Assembly (NCBI GenBank): GCA_002118135.1
Contig: BDIU01000265.1
Coordinates: 62,001-126,000, forward strand
DNA: 64,000 nt
From: Trebouxia sp. TZW2008
Lineage: Eukaryota; Chlorophyta; Trebouxiophyceae; Trebouxiales; Trebouxiaceae
Direction: 5' to 3'
In this document: positions 33,862 to 45,126 of the stretch, piece after piece
How the letters are laid out: each line of letters starts with the position of its first letter
Position numbering within the stretch: the first letter of the stretch is position 1
Translations under genes and position numbers: made by a program
Notes under the pieces: model-generated
Database searches by the model: none
Told to the model about the DNA's origin: nothing
Seen by the model: the letters and a program-made list of their open reading frames with translations, nothing else

Positions 33862-34728
33862 CAGCAGGTCTATACCTTTGTGGGTCTAGTTTCTGCTGGT
33901 TGCTGCTTTTGGAGCAGCAATACCAGGCTACTTGAACTCATAGAAACCTCGTTATGGCAGGGCCTTTCTTCCCCTCTCTTTTAGTTCCACTGCGGCCAAG
34001 CACTGTGACCAACATCAGCAAAGCGCTCCTTTATCATTGCCTGTAGTGGCATCGGCTGGTATGGTACAGCAGACCTGGTGCATTATGTGCTAGGTAGCAA
34101 GCCATGACTTTGCGCAACATTACCAGTAGCCTCCAATCGCTGCATGGACGATGATGTCTGCTTGCAATGTCAATTTGATGACACTTTGAAGTGTAAAGTG
34201 CACAAAAGGCAGCATCTGTCAGCAATCTTGAATGCCAGTTCTAATCTTGTGCACTAGCCCTTGGCTTGCCGACATGACGCTCAGGCAGATGTGCAGTGAG
34301 CTCGAGCTGTTAGTGGCACATGTGCAGCACACAGCAGATGCCACAATCCAGTACACCATTTTCAGCCGCAGAAGCTTTGAGTTCATGTCTCTCGCTGGGG
34401 CAACCCACTTCTCTCAGATTCCGCTCAACCCTTTTGTACTCCCTTGAGAACTTTTGCACTTCAATCGAAAACAGCATTGTGAAGACAAAGCGAAAGCAGT
34501 CGACTTTGCACAATCTGTTGATGTTTTGCATTAGTGTCTCCACTGAGATCTTTGTTCGCATTGCCACTGCTTGCGGCTGATAGCTAATTTCATGAGCCAC
34601 ATTCATGTTCAAGACGCTGCTCTGCATTTGAGGTGAAACAACACCAAGCAAATGCAACAATCCAATACACCAGGATTACCCGCAATTTTGATAGCTATAA
34701 GTTCATGTCTCTTTGCTGAGATCTTTGT
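33862..34728. other. Intergenic with downstream copies of RAD51B
   Basis: 33862-34300 shows nothing I can name. From 34310 to about 34640 the minus strand carries a decayed second copy of the end of the RAD51B last exon and its 3' flank (SSVLNMNVAHEISYQPQ). It is a donor/3'-side copy, downstream of the intact exon. Confidence 0.6.
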
Positions 34729-37700
34729 TCACATCGTCATGGGTTGAGGCTCGTAACTAATGTCATGAGCCACATGCATGTTCAAAACGCTGCTCTGCAC
34801 TTGAGGCGGGACAGCATGACCCGCTATCAATTCAAGCCCACCCTGTGTGACCTTGTAAGCAAAAGCTTGCATAGGTGCTGCTGGGGATTTTGCCACCTGC
34901 AGCACATCAAGTGCCTCAAATCCAGAACTGTTGACGTGTTGCTGTTACATGTGAGTTTATTGATGTCTCTTGATGTAGATTTCAAATGATCTACGCCTCA
35001 GCAAATGGGTAAAGTTCATATCTGGATTTGAAATGCTTGGACAAGACAGCTGCTGAGAATAGAAAGGTCAGCTGTTCAATCCAACACATGTGCAGAGTCG
35101 ACAAGTAGGCAGAGTTAGCTCCAAAAATCCAACGGTGCAGCAAGCTCAAATATGGCACACGCAGCAACCTAACAACAGATCAATATCTTCATGTGTCTAA
35201 GCTGACAGAAAATGAGTGCCGTGATGCGTCAAAGCTGACACAGAGAGAGTACCTTGATGTATCTGACATCTGCAATGGTTTCTAACACCAGTCGTGTGTT
35301 GACAGCATGAGCCCACATGACTCCCAAAGCAGCTGTAAGTTGACCTGGTTCTGGAGCTGTGTTAGGTGCTGCATTGCCCTCAAAGGCATGTGTTATTTGT
35401 CCTGACATCTGAGCAGTCACCTGATTCACAACCACGACTGGGATTCTGAAGGTCTCTGCTAGCAGCTTCAGGATAGCTGCCTGTTGGCCTGCGCAGCAGA
35501 ATGAAAGTGATGCATGGGTTAGTCATTCACTGATTCACAAGACATGCTTGCTAGGCAGGCCGTGAAACACATTGACTAGGTGCGCACAGACACAATCAAG
35601 TCCACTGCAATGCAACTGATAGGTTCAACATGCAATTGTTTGCATGTTCGTGGCTCATGGCAGTGATATGCCAAAGCAACAGGTGATTCTTGAACATCAC
35701 GATATCTCAACAGCAGCCAGTGTGTGAACAGGGTGCTAGAACAGAATTGCAGAATTGCAGGTGACTTGAAGTCAGCCCCAGGACAGCAACACAAAGAAAT
35801 TTGCAAGACAGGTGGTGTTATGCACGAGGCAACACCACATGGTATTTTCCAGACCTCTCTAGCCAAAAGCATACAGCCAAAAGAGAGACTAGGACTCACA
35901 GTGGCCAGTTCAGATGGACAGGTTGTGTTGACAGCGTATATGGGGTGCTCTATAGGTTGCTCAGAGCATGCCTGACCTGAAACCTGTCTATCAGCTTGTC
36001 TTTTGCACCGCAGATGAAATGTCCAATTTACATGCTCAGAGCATAACTGGCCTAGAACCTGCTGCCTGCCTATCAACTTGTGTCTTGCAGTGCCCACTTT
36101 CTATGCTCAGAGCAATGAGGTCTGATTGAAAATTGATGGCATGTTGGGTTAGAGGCATCATGACTGCCTCCGTAAAGTGAGATCAGAGCATGACTGACCT
36201 AGAACCTGTTGCCTGTCTATCAGCTTGTCTCGACTGAACTCAGCTCTTGCGAGAGCCGCAATGCTGTCCACCAGCACCAGTTGGACGTTGTAATCAATGA
36301 TGGTAGCTTCAAGTGCCTACTCAGAAAAGAGCAAAGTCAGTCAGGCCATGTCACCACCAAGCGTTACTGATGGCTTGGGGACTGTCATGCTGACTGCTGC
36401 AAAGTCTCTGGTGTTGGCTATGGACACAACAGGGGATGGGCTTCACAGTGTATGTTGCAGAAGGGCATAGCTTCAAAGTTGCACATATTGATGCCTTGTG
36501 TCACTGTGAGTGACCTGTGGGTGTGGTCAGCAACAAGCATTGGCCCTAAAGTGCAATGACACTTATGCTGATCAGCAAAACAACCATTTAGGCAAAGGGG
36601 AAAGCAAGTTGGATGTCATACCTTGATCTGGCCAATTAAGGCCTCTGAGGTTTCAGGGTTGACCACAAGCACATGCTCTGTCAATTTGGAAACAGCTTCC
36701 TGCATTGCAAGCAGAGCATCAAGTTCCCGCAGAGAGTGACAGTGGCATGCTGGTCACATGCTGCTCACACTGTGCAATAACCAGGGCTTGAGATAGCTTC
36801 CTGCATTGCAAGCAGCATTTGTCAGGGCATGTCAGCTTTGTGACGGCTTCCTACGATGCAGCACCAGCAAGCTTGTGATGTTGTTGGTGATGATGATGAT
36901 GATGACGAAGGGCTTGAGCAAGGAAGCTGAGAAGTACAGACCCTTGCCTGCCGTGTGGTGTTTCAAGAATGCACACAATGAGAGAAGTCCTTCACTGCAT
37001 GTGTTTGTCTGTAGGTAACACGGTAAGCAGGAGCATATGCAACGCACCTGAGAGGTGAACACTTCAGGCCAGTGCGCTTTAGCCATTTCCACAACCCTTC
37101 TGGAGCTGAACTTCTTTTCTGTGTCAATGTACATTACACATCCCGCCTGCAAAGGCAGAAGCAAAGATGGAAGCAGTCTGTCTTTTGTCCACCATTGTAC
37201 AAGGCCAAACAAGACTTGACCACATACGCCCACCACATGAGCTGGAATGTGAGATGTATTGTTGATATGTTTGCAGCGCATGACAACCACTTGCCTATGT
37301 TTGAGGCTGGTGCTGCTTACTGAGTGGCAGCAGTGCAGATACTGCTCAAGCTTTTGCATTGTGTGAGGTTGATGTGCCTGGGTCTGTGTTTGATGCTGCT
37401 GGTTTTGTAACGATAGTGCGGACATTGCCAGCATGTTCAGAATATCCTGTCAACACTACCACAGTCCACAGGACTCATAATCCACAGTACCAGATTGCTT
37501 GTGGTTGCGGATGGTGCTGCTGAACGTTTAGCAGCAATGCAGACACCGCCAGTGCGTGTCCCATTATTCAGGTTGACAACATCAACATTGTGATGCGCAA
37601 ACACAACTCGCCTGTGATTGAGGCTGGTGCTGCTTGATCTGTGGCAGCAGTGCAGACACCGCCAGCATATGGCACAGCTGAGACCTGCCTGTGTTTGAGC

Positions 37701-38227
37701 TTGATGAACACATGTGAGTAAGTGAGTGACAGCAGCACAGACACTGCTCAAGCTTTTGTCATATGTGAAATTGAGGCTGCTGGATGTACGGCAGCAGTGC
37801 GGAGACTGCAAGCATGGTCAATTACATGTAAGCAGGCAATGTAGTTGCAATCCATATTGATGACTTGCCTGTGTTTGAGCTTGGGGCTGTTGGACGTGAG
37901 GCAGCAGCGCAGATACTGCAAGCATGTCGACATACAACCAAGCACTCCAATACAATTGACAACTGCAATCCAGGACAAAGACTTGCCTGTTTTTGAGGCT
38001 GGTGCTGTTGGATGTGTGACAGTACAGCGGAGACTGCAAGCACACTGAAAGCATATAAACATAGTTGCAACTCACAATAATGACTTGCCTGTTTTTGAGG
38101 CTGGTGCTGCTGGATGTGCGGTAACAGTGCAGACACTGCCAGCATGTGACACAGCTGAGACTTGCCAACCCCTGCTGGACCCACCTGCAGGCTGCATGGC
38201 ACCTTACAAGAGATTTGGTCGATCGAT

Positions 38228-38267
<40 letters not shown>

Positions 38268-39229
38268 GGATTGATTGACTGACTGACTGATTGATTTGAC
38301 ACCTGTGCCCGCATGAACGCGAAGGTAACAGGTATGCCTCGTTCTGTGTTTGTAGGCCATACAGCAGGCTTGTTTCATCGCCAGAAGGTGACGTGACAGG
38401 GAACAAGAGGAGAAAGCAAAGTTGAACAACAAAAAGGCATGCCATCAGACATCATGATACCACTGTGGTAAGAAGAGGCAGCCAAATCATGTACTATGAG
38501 ACAAGACAAGCTTTTGGGCCATCGGATGTAGGATGATGGAACAAATGTTGAACAGAAAGGCTTACCAGTTCAGTGATGCCAGCTACAGGTATGCCGCCTC
38601 TGCAGCATATGACTACTGTCAAAAATTGAGCCCAGTAGCAGATACACCAATTGATCAGCCCAATTTTGATGCAATGCAACCCACAAACAGCAAAGGTGAT
38701 GCAGGGCGATGTATCAGCATCAAGACAAGGATTTGGTATGGTCTCAAAAGCTTATCAAGTATGAGGCAATGCAGCCCATCAGTGGCACTGCACATGCAAG
38801 GCTTTTTTGGGATCAGAAGATTGCAGGTACGCTTGGCAATCAGTGAGCATCCACTTGTGTGCATGTCATGAAACTTGAAGAGGTACCTGAGAAGCAGATC
38901 CAACGCTGCAAGATGCGTTGGCAAGTGGCCAGTGCGCTGCTTTGATCTTGCATGCAGCTCTGATGCCTGGATGCAAACATAAGCAGAGTGTTAGAAATTT
39001 GGCCATCAGAAGCTGCAAACCTGCATCAACCTTACAGCAGCTGTGCAGCAGCTACCGTCGATGGTGATGGGGCGACATGCTGGCAGACATGGAAGATAAG
39101 CTGTTCGACAGCCTCAAATGAGAGATCAAGGCCCTCTACAAGCTCCAATTGAGTTGCGCTCAGCAGGTCTCTCGCTGTTGAGACACGTTTGTTGACAAGC
39201 TTCTGCAGAACCCCTGGCTCAATACTCAT
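34729..39229 (-). CDS. RAD51B: RAD51 paralogue RAD51B
   Basis: Nine exons in phase: 39229-39056, 38966-38887, 38599-38566, 38184-38089, 37146-37048, 36699-36622, 36316-36206, 35480-35253 and 34896-34729, giving about 355 aa. An N-terminal helix-hairpin-helix-like region (VSTARDLLSATQLELVEGLD) precedes a RecA core with Walker A GPAGVGKSQ and the CVMYIDTEKKFS strand. Walker B is LVLVDS, followed by RIPVVVVNQVTAQMSGQ and the family signature WAHAVNTRLVLE with VAKSP. RAD51B is part of the BCDX2 complex that assists RAD51 loading in homologous repair. The residue order and the short linker match RAD51B rather than RAD51 or DMC1. A little N-terminal sequence upstream of Met39229 also resembles the family, so a short 5' exon may be missing. 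Exon 4 ends at a GC donor (CAG/GCAAGT). Confidence 0.92.
35965..36110 (-). repeat. Two 3' copies of RAD51B exon 7
   Basis: The end of exon 36316-36206 (AAGCTGATAGACAGGCAACA plus donor) recurs twice downstream. One copy ends GACAG/GTTTCAG and the other GGCAGCAG/GTTCTAG. Confidence 0.8.
36765..36860 (-). repeat. 5' copies of RAD51B exon 6
   Basis: The acceptor and first bases of exon 36699-36622 (TGCAG/GAAGCTGT in gene orientation) are repeated twice upstream, near 36800 and 36850, with decay. Confidence 0.65.
37147..38088 (-). repeat. RAD51B intron 4 built from about eight copies of the Walker A exon end
   Basis: The last 65 or so bases of exon 38184-38089 recur across the whole intron at about 37978, 37860, 37765, 37685, 37608, 37495, 37380 and 37290, each in the same orientation and variously decayed. 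Several keep the CAG/GCAAG GC donor. The intron is GC-AG, and its downstream end joins AGCVMYIDTE in phase 0. The copies are donor-side and downstream of the exon. Confidence 0.85.
38219..38296. repeat. GATT tetranucleotide repeat
   Basis: About 18 units of ATTG/GATT with GACT variants at the right end, in RAD51B intron 3. Confidence 0.95.
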
Positions 39230-39717
39230 ACGTTGCAACGCCCTTGCCGCCTGTATGCGCACGCACACAACTGTGACGACTGTGCACACGCGAGGACCGC
39301 GACTGATAAGTGAGGCTGATTCGTGTGATTCACGCGTACCATGAACAGTGACACAACAGCTGACGCGCAGCTGCAATACTCTCAACACAGCCCTACACAT
39401 GCTTCAGCGTTGCAGGATCCGTCTTAAGCAACATGTCGCGCGTTGATTCGGGCTTCATCTTGCACAACATGCCTGCGCAGCATGCACAGCAGCTGCTCGA
39501 CTGAGTCATAGCAGCACTTGGCTTCACGCCTAGGCCCGTGTGTATTGTACTGTCCCGTGTCGACCCGTGCGTTGCGGCGACAATGTCGCTCGATGCCGGG
39601 TGAAGCACACAATTCACAAGGCAGTATCAGTTGGACTGATCTCTGCAAGTATAGCAGCTAACGGCTGATCTGGACATCTTTGTGGTGCAAGTAGTCCTCT
39701 CTTGCGCCATACAGCTC
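39230..39717. promoter_or_regulatory. Shared divergent promoter region
   Basis: 488 bp between RAD51B (minus) and the VOC gene (plus). It is more CpG-rich than its surroundings. A minus-strand open frame at 39393-39617 is probably fortuitous but could hold a missing first RAD51B exon. Confidence 0.45.
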
Positions 39718-41618
39718 ATGTTCAACGCCTTGTGTTCCGGTCACAACGCTCAATTGACATCACTGCGCGGCGCAGCATCCACATCGCTAGTTCCTAGGCG
39801 CCCGACTGGACGGCGAGCGTGCGCTGTCGCAGCTGCACAGCACGATCAGGACCAGCATAAGCGCATTCAGGAGAAACAGACCTACCTAGGGTGCGCAAGC
39901 GGCGCTCAGCAAAGACGCGTAATGGGTCAAATGCAGTTCCGAACGTTTGGTCTTTGCTGCAGAGAGGTTTACTGGCAGATCGAGCCGGTCAAGCAGGCTC
40001 AGAAAGCCGATTGGAGACAGGAAGCACATGTACATGAGGCGCCTAAGATTACTCTACAGAGCCTCAATCATGCGGCACTCGAGGCAGCTGACACCCAGAG
40101 CTTGACTAACTTTTACGCCAGGGTGTTGGGATTTGAACAGATGGGCCGTCCTGATTTCCCGTTTGGTGGAGCCTGGCTGCAAGGCGCTGGCCTCCTGTTG
40201 CATATCATTGATCAGGATCCATCTGTGCCTAGGCAGATGCAGTCATGGAAGGTACAATGCTGCAGCAGCTGCAATTCTGGAGCTCTTGCAAACCTGTTCC
40301 CTTCATACTGCTTAGCAGTACTGTTCTGCCAATGCAGCGTCATTGATCAGGCCCTGTGTATGTCAAATCATTTGCAGCCATGAAAGCTGCAATGCAATGC
40401 AACTACTACTGCTGCTGCTGCTGCTGATGCTGCTGTTGCTGCTGTTGCTGCTGCTGCTGTTGCTGCTGGCGCTGATGCTCATGCCCTTGCTCATGCTCCT
40501 GATTATGCCGCATCTGCCCTTCTCAAGTACTTGCAAACCTGTTCTCCTGACTTTGCACAGCATCATTGTAGCTACACTGAAATTTGCTGCAATTCTTGCT
40601 GCACATGCAGGACAAGTTTGCAGAAGAGCCTGAGACTTGGTACATCAGACGTGCAAACCACTTAGGTGAGTTGTGTACGCATTGACACACCCCAATAGCC
40701 ATAGTCGTGCATGGTGCATCATTCAAAATTTGCTGACTTTTCAGGCTCTCAAGTCACTTGAGCATGAGAGCATTTGCGACACAGCCCATGCAACTTCTGT
40801 TTGGTCAGAAGTTTAATCAATGCTGACAGTCTGACAGTGCTTGGCTTATCTTCAATTTCACAAGCTTACTAAACACCTGAGGCATTTCTGGCTACCCTTC
40901 AGCCTTCATGCAAAAAGCAGATACTGCCATGACTGCATAAGTGTCGCTCACTGTTCAATGGCAACTTTGTCCTTGCTCGAACTGAGCGTTGAGTAAACAT
41001 TTGCTGCAGCTTTTGAAGTTGAGAACGCAGAAGCGATGGAAGCCCGTCTTGCATTTTTTGGGATTGAATACACCAAGGTAGTGATACCGGGCACAGACGC
41101 CTTTCAGCTCTTCTTCTTTGACCCTGAAGGGTAAGAACTGCAGCTGTACGCCTGTACGGTCTGGTACTGTCTGTCATCAAGCTGCGTTGAAAGTTGAAAG
41201 AACAGCGTTTTCTTGGTTGTGCTGCTAGAGCAAGGCTGCTTTGCATGTCAGTGCAATGACAGGTGACTCTTGAGATTCGATGGTCATCTGGGCAATATGT
41301 CATCTTTGTGTTGGCAGGGAACTGACTTGATGCACATTTGGGCATGACAGCATCTGCAATACATGTACTGGCAATTGACTTTGACATAGCAGATTGGGCT
41401 CCTGCTACTCACAGTAGCTCCCTTTGTGACGCCTAACGGCATAGTGGTTTCTTTGCCTTTTCCTTTTTGGGCAAATTGTGAAGTTTGCATGCATAATGGC
41501 TAAACGGCCCTGCAGGAATGGTGTTGAAGTCGGTTGCGATTACAAAAAGGTGGCAGAGATGTTGAAAGCCAGATCAGGCAAGCAAACAGGCGATAAGCCA
41601 ACTGCAGTTTCACCCTGA
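39718..41618 (+). CDS. VOC-superfamily (glyoxalase-fold) protein, likely plastid-targeted
   Basis: Exons 39718-40251, 40611-40665, 41010-41130 and 41516-41618, in phase, give about 270 aa. The first 50 or so residues are Ser/Arg/Ala-rich without acids and end RRACAVAA, a typical chloroplast transit peptide. The VOC core begins LNHAALEAADTQSLTNFYAR (betaalphabetabetabeta, metal-ligand-like His) and closes FFFDPEGNGVEVGCDY with the conserved DPEGN turn and Glu. The fold is shared by glyoxalase I, extradiol dioxygenases and resistance proteins, so the substrate cannot be assigned. A stretch of exon 1 (about 39892-39978) is in frame but looks unlike the family and is bounded by possible splice sites. 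It could be an 80-odd bp intron. Confidence 0.82.
40407..40475. repeat. CTG-rich run
   Basis: Imperfect CTG/TTG trinucleotide run in the first intron of the VOC gene. The poly-Leu frame through it is spurious. Confidence 0.9.
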
Positions 41619-41635
41619 ATGTAGCAGCGCAGTTT

Positions 41636-41840
41636 ACTTAGTTGCTGATTTGGAAGCAGATCCCCAAATCTGCACTAACAAGCAAGCTTTATAAAATCAA
41701 AGAGATCACATATGGTAGCAGCGCAATTTACAGAGGCAAGAAAATGGGCAACCAGCCAGCTGCTGTTTCCCCTCAGATGTCTTGGAGCAGGTTACATAAG
41801 CAAGGAAAGAGGCAACCAGCCAACTGCTATTTCACCCCGA
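41636..41840 (+). repeat. 3' copies of the last VOC exon
   Basis: The end of the last exon and its 3' flank (CAACTGCAGTTTCACCCTGA, then AGCAGCGCAGTTTAC) recur twice downstream, at about 41700-41775 and 41800-41840. They lie 3' of the intact exon. From 41841 to 42410 I see nothing further. Confidence 0.75.
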
Positions 41841-42410
41841 TCATCACATGGTAGGTCACATAGATATTAGTCAAGGTGTATGAGGCACCCATGGGGTCTG
41901 CCTACGACACTCAGCATCACTCTAGAGCTGATGCGCTTGGCGCTTGCCCCTTGGAATGAGTCATTGAAAATTGTCAGTCATTACACATCATCAAAAGGAA
42001 TGCATGTTCAAGCATGCATACAGACTCTGATGATATCATCGATCCTGCAATTATAGGCATCTATGCCCAGCATTTTGTGCAGCAAATTTGCGACAACCTG
42101 TCAGTCACTGATAGGAGTCGTTGGCTGAACTGCTTTCAACACTGAGAACAAACGATCTTTCATATCCACGTTCTTGTACACTTGCGCAAGAGCTCAGCCA
42201 GCACGTCTCTGCAAGTGAAGCAGAGCTGTCTACGCCAGCTTTGCAGTTGTGTATGTTCATTATGCAATTACACTGTCCCTTCTCCTAGTCACAATCTGCT
42301 GACACTTCTCAGCTAGCGCAGGCTTTCACACTTCATAGCACATTACTGATGTCAAGATCTTGCTGAAGTCTAGGAGGTCACAGAAGGGGAGTCAGCTCGA
42401 ATTTGAGGCC

Positions 42411-44711
42411 TCATCGGCTCTTTCGTTTGCGGTGCTTGCTATTGCCAGCATTCTGCAAGCCTTGAGGTTGTGTTTTCAGCTTGCTGTTTGTTGGCTGCGC
42501 AGCCTCGCTAGACTGCCCTTGCTTGTCTGCTACTTCACCGCTCATGTCACCACCGGCTAGCTCAACACCCATTGCATTTGTGCCGGCCTGTGCTTGCGCT
42601 GTGTCAATCTCTGTCTCAAGGATGACAGCACCTTTATAAGCTTTCCTGGCCTTAGCATGTGCCAGCACAGCATCACAGTTCCTGGATACTGCAGCCTGCA
42701 CGTAAGAGTTGCAGGTAAGCATTGCAGAGCAGGCCATTGCAAGAAACAAAAAAGCAATCCCATGTCATTAAGAGGTCGTGATGGGAGCCTCTGTGAGCAG
42801 AAGCAGCCTGCGAGCCGTTGCAGTCACAGGGACATGCAAGCAGCACTTGGTCTTGCATGCTGTAGTGCATCACCTGCCATCACAACACAGGCTGATTTCA
42901 GATCAACACTGCCATTGAGACTGCCACACATGCTGCCTGTTGTCAAGACGTAGTTCTTGCCGGCCATGCAGCCTTGTGTCCATGGACATGATTGTCAGAC
43001 ACACATGTCTCCACACAAGACATGTAGTATGACGGCGTGTGCCTAGCAGTGAATGCTTGTAACGGGTCGATAGCCTAGGAAGGCGCTCGTTGACACTTAG
43101 TGCACAACCCTTTTGTTACAATGATGAGCGTCTCATGCATACAAGCAGTGATGTTGTTGCAAATGCCAATTTGCCTGTGCCGGTTCTGTCCACATTACTT
43201 GCAGAGATGGCTATCAACAGGAAAAAGCAGAGGCACACAAACTCTAGAAAAAGGGTGACAAGACAAGGGATCTGAGCATACCTTTGCGTCCTGTTCAGAC
43301 AAGCCAAAGAGCGTGGCCAGATTGATCACATCATACGGGCCTCGTAGCTCAAACGCCGACCGGGCTCCGCTACTAATGATGACCCCTTTGCCCCTGGTCG
43401 CTCTTGTTAGCGCCAGTGCGTTGGTGAAGACATTCCGCCTTGCTGTCTCTTCACGCAGAGCAGGAGCATACAATATCTGCAATGCATTGCCAGAAATACA
43501 TCTGATATACAGCAAAGGAGCATACAACATCTGGAGTTTGTTTCCTGAGTCATGCAACAGGTAACACAGCAGCATGTGGTGTCTTCAGTTGGCGCGAGCC
43601 ATGCAGCTGCGAAACATGCAGAGTGTGAAATATGCAGGTACGAAACACGCAGGTGCCAAGCATGCAGTTTTCCTGTATATAGCATGCAGGAATGTATAAA
43701 CTTGGCTTGGCTGCATAAGTGCAGCCAGTATTGTCCATTGGTGATGTGAATACCACGGATCAGTTGGGCATGAGAGATTGTGCGGCACAATTCACACTCA
43801 AGCTGATGCACATGCTGCCATTTATTACTTCTGACCTCAAAGAAGATGCCACGCTTGATGGCAGCTTGCAGTGGTCCAGACTTCAGCCTGAATGGAAGCC
43901 GTTTTGCCAAATCAAATGTGATGATATCAACCTCTAGTGATGTGCATGCCTGCCATATACAATTGATCAATCAGTTGGGTAGGTATATTGTCTACGCAGC
44001 GGCATGCTGTGCAAATTGCTGTACTCAACTCAGTTGAAAATAACTATTGGCTTGACAGCAGCTTTGCTACAGTCAGTGGCGCTTATAAGGGCACTCAATG
44101 CAAGGGCGTTCTTGGCGCAATGACAATGCAGTTGGGAACGTGTCATTATAAATTGATTGTATCAGTGCCTCTGAGTAAGGACACTTTGTTCTAAGGACAT
44201 GTCGCTTTATACCCAAAGCAGGTTTTTCAAGGAAATATCACTGTACTTGCCTGCTGCAGTACCCTCTCAGACAAGGGCTGGACAGCAAGCAAGTCATAGC
44301 TTGCTGCCGCTGGATGAGTGCCTGTGAAAGCTTGGGAAGCAGCACTCGGATCCTCTGTTGCCAATGTCAGCCTTGTCAGCTGCGACAATGTTGGCTGCCT
44401 TCTGAGATTCACTGGCAGGCTCTGCTGCATGCGCAATGCGTCTTGGAGATTGGACTGCAAGCTTGCAAGGTTCAATGGCTGCATACTGCATCTTTGGCAA
44501 TGCACACGCGTTTGAGTTCGCGTTCCTTGGGATGCTCGATTCCACATGTGTACTGCGGTCGTCACACGTACCCGTCCCGGTCGTTCAGATTATCAGAGAC
44601 CTCCTGAGTCACCGCAAAAATGTCGATGTTCAGCTTGCAAGCCATGCTCAGTCTCTCTCGGTGCGTCAGTGCGTTCGGTTCTTGCCAACCGAGGTTCAGG
44701 TCGTAGAACAT
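42411..44711 (-). CDS. RPP30: RNase P / RNase MRP subunit RPP30
   Basis: Exons 44711-44572, 44485-44251, 43931-43836, 43476-43282 and 42695-42411, in phase, give 316 aa. The protein starts MFYDLNL as in the family. A TIM-barrel-like core follows: DIITFDLAKRLPFRLKSGPL, GVIISSGARSAFELRGPYDV and NLATLFGLSEQDAKAAVSRN, all diagnostic. The tail is long, Gln/Ser-rich and ends in a basic cluster (KHRKRKSR), a plausible nuclear localisation signal. The protein is a core subunit of nuclear RNase P and MRP in tRNA and rRNA maturation. Exon 2 ends at a GC donor (CAGCAG/GCAAGT at 44250), required by the phase-0 start of exon 3. Acceptor-side copies of exon 4 lie upstream at about 43490-43700. Confidence 0.93.
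43932..44250 (-). other. GC-AG intron in RPP30
   Basis: The donor is CAG/GCAAGT. The alternative GT four bases further on would leave phase 1 and break the join to VDIITFDLAK. The intron also contains a decayed copy (about 44085-44210) of the pogo-like MITE found at 50848-51020, recognisable by CCTCTGAGTAAGGAC and repeated AAGGGC/AAGGAC motifs. Confidence 0.8.
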
Positions 44712-45126
44712 CTGATCCTGTGCACGACCGGGCTTCTGGATCAGTCAGACAGCGCTGGCGCTGTTGGGAGCTGTTGCTATGCATGCAAGGCAGGCCGATC
44801 CACTGCTGACATCAGATGCTGCCAACAGCAGATTGAACTCTCGTGTCTGCAAGCAAAGAGGGTGCGGCATGCAAACCTGTGCATATGACTGTGCAGGTTT
44901 GATCATTCTTTCTGCAATTGTCACAGGCAGCATGACTGCTGAGGGGCAGTCAGGTAGTCATGATTAGTCACACTGGAAAGCCCGGGAAAGGGTCTGCGAA
45001 ACGCAGCGAAGTGATCAGAGCACTGCTTTCAGCGCTTCACCCACCGAAGAGGCGAAATTGCAATCAATGCAGCAGACAAATGCCACGACTTCCGTCCGCG
45101 AATCTTGACAGGGTAAAGCTGCCAGC
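44712..45126. promoter_or_regulatory. Shared divergent promoter region
   Basis: 415 bp between RPP30 (minus) and the gene starting at 45127 (plus). No coding frame is supported, and no core promoter motif was identified with confidence. Confidence 0.4.

Noticed and set aside
37822..38445. Long minus-strand frames across RAD51B intron 4
   Set aside because: They arise from direct copies of the Walker A exon end running through the GC donor. The conserved protein needs the join at 38089 to 37146.
40343..40633. Poly-Leu membrane protein
   Set aside because: It is a reading of a CTG-rich run within the first VOC intron.
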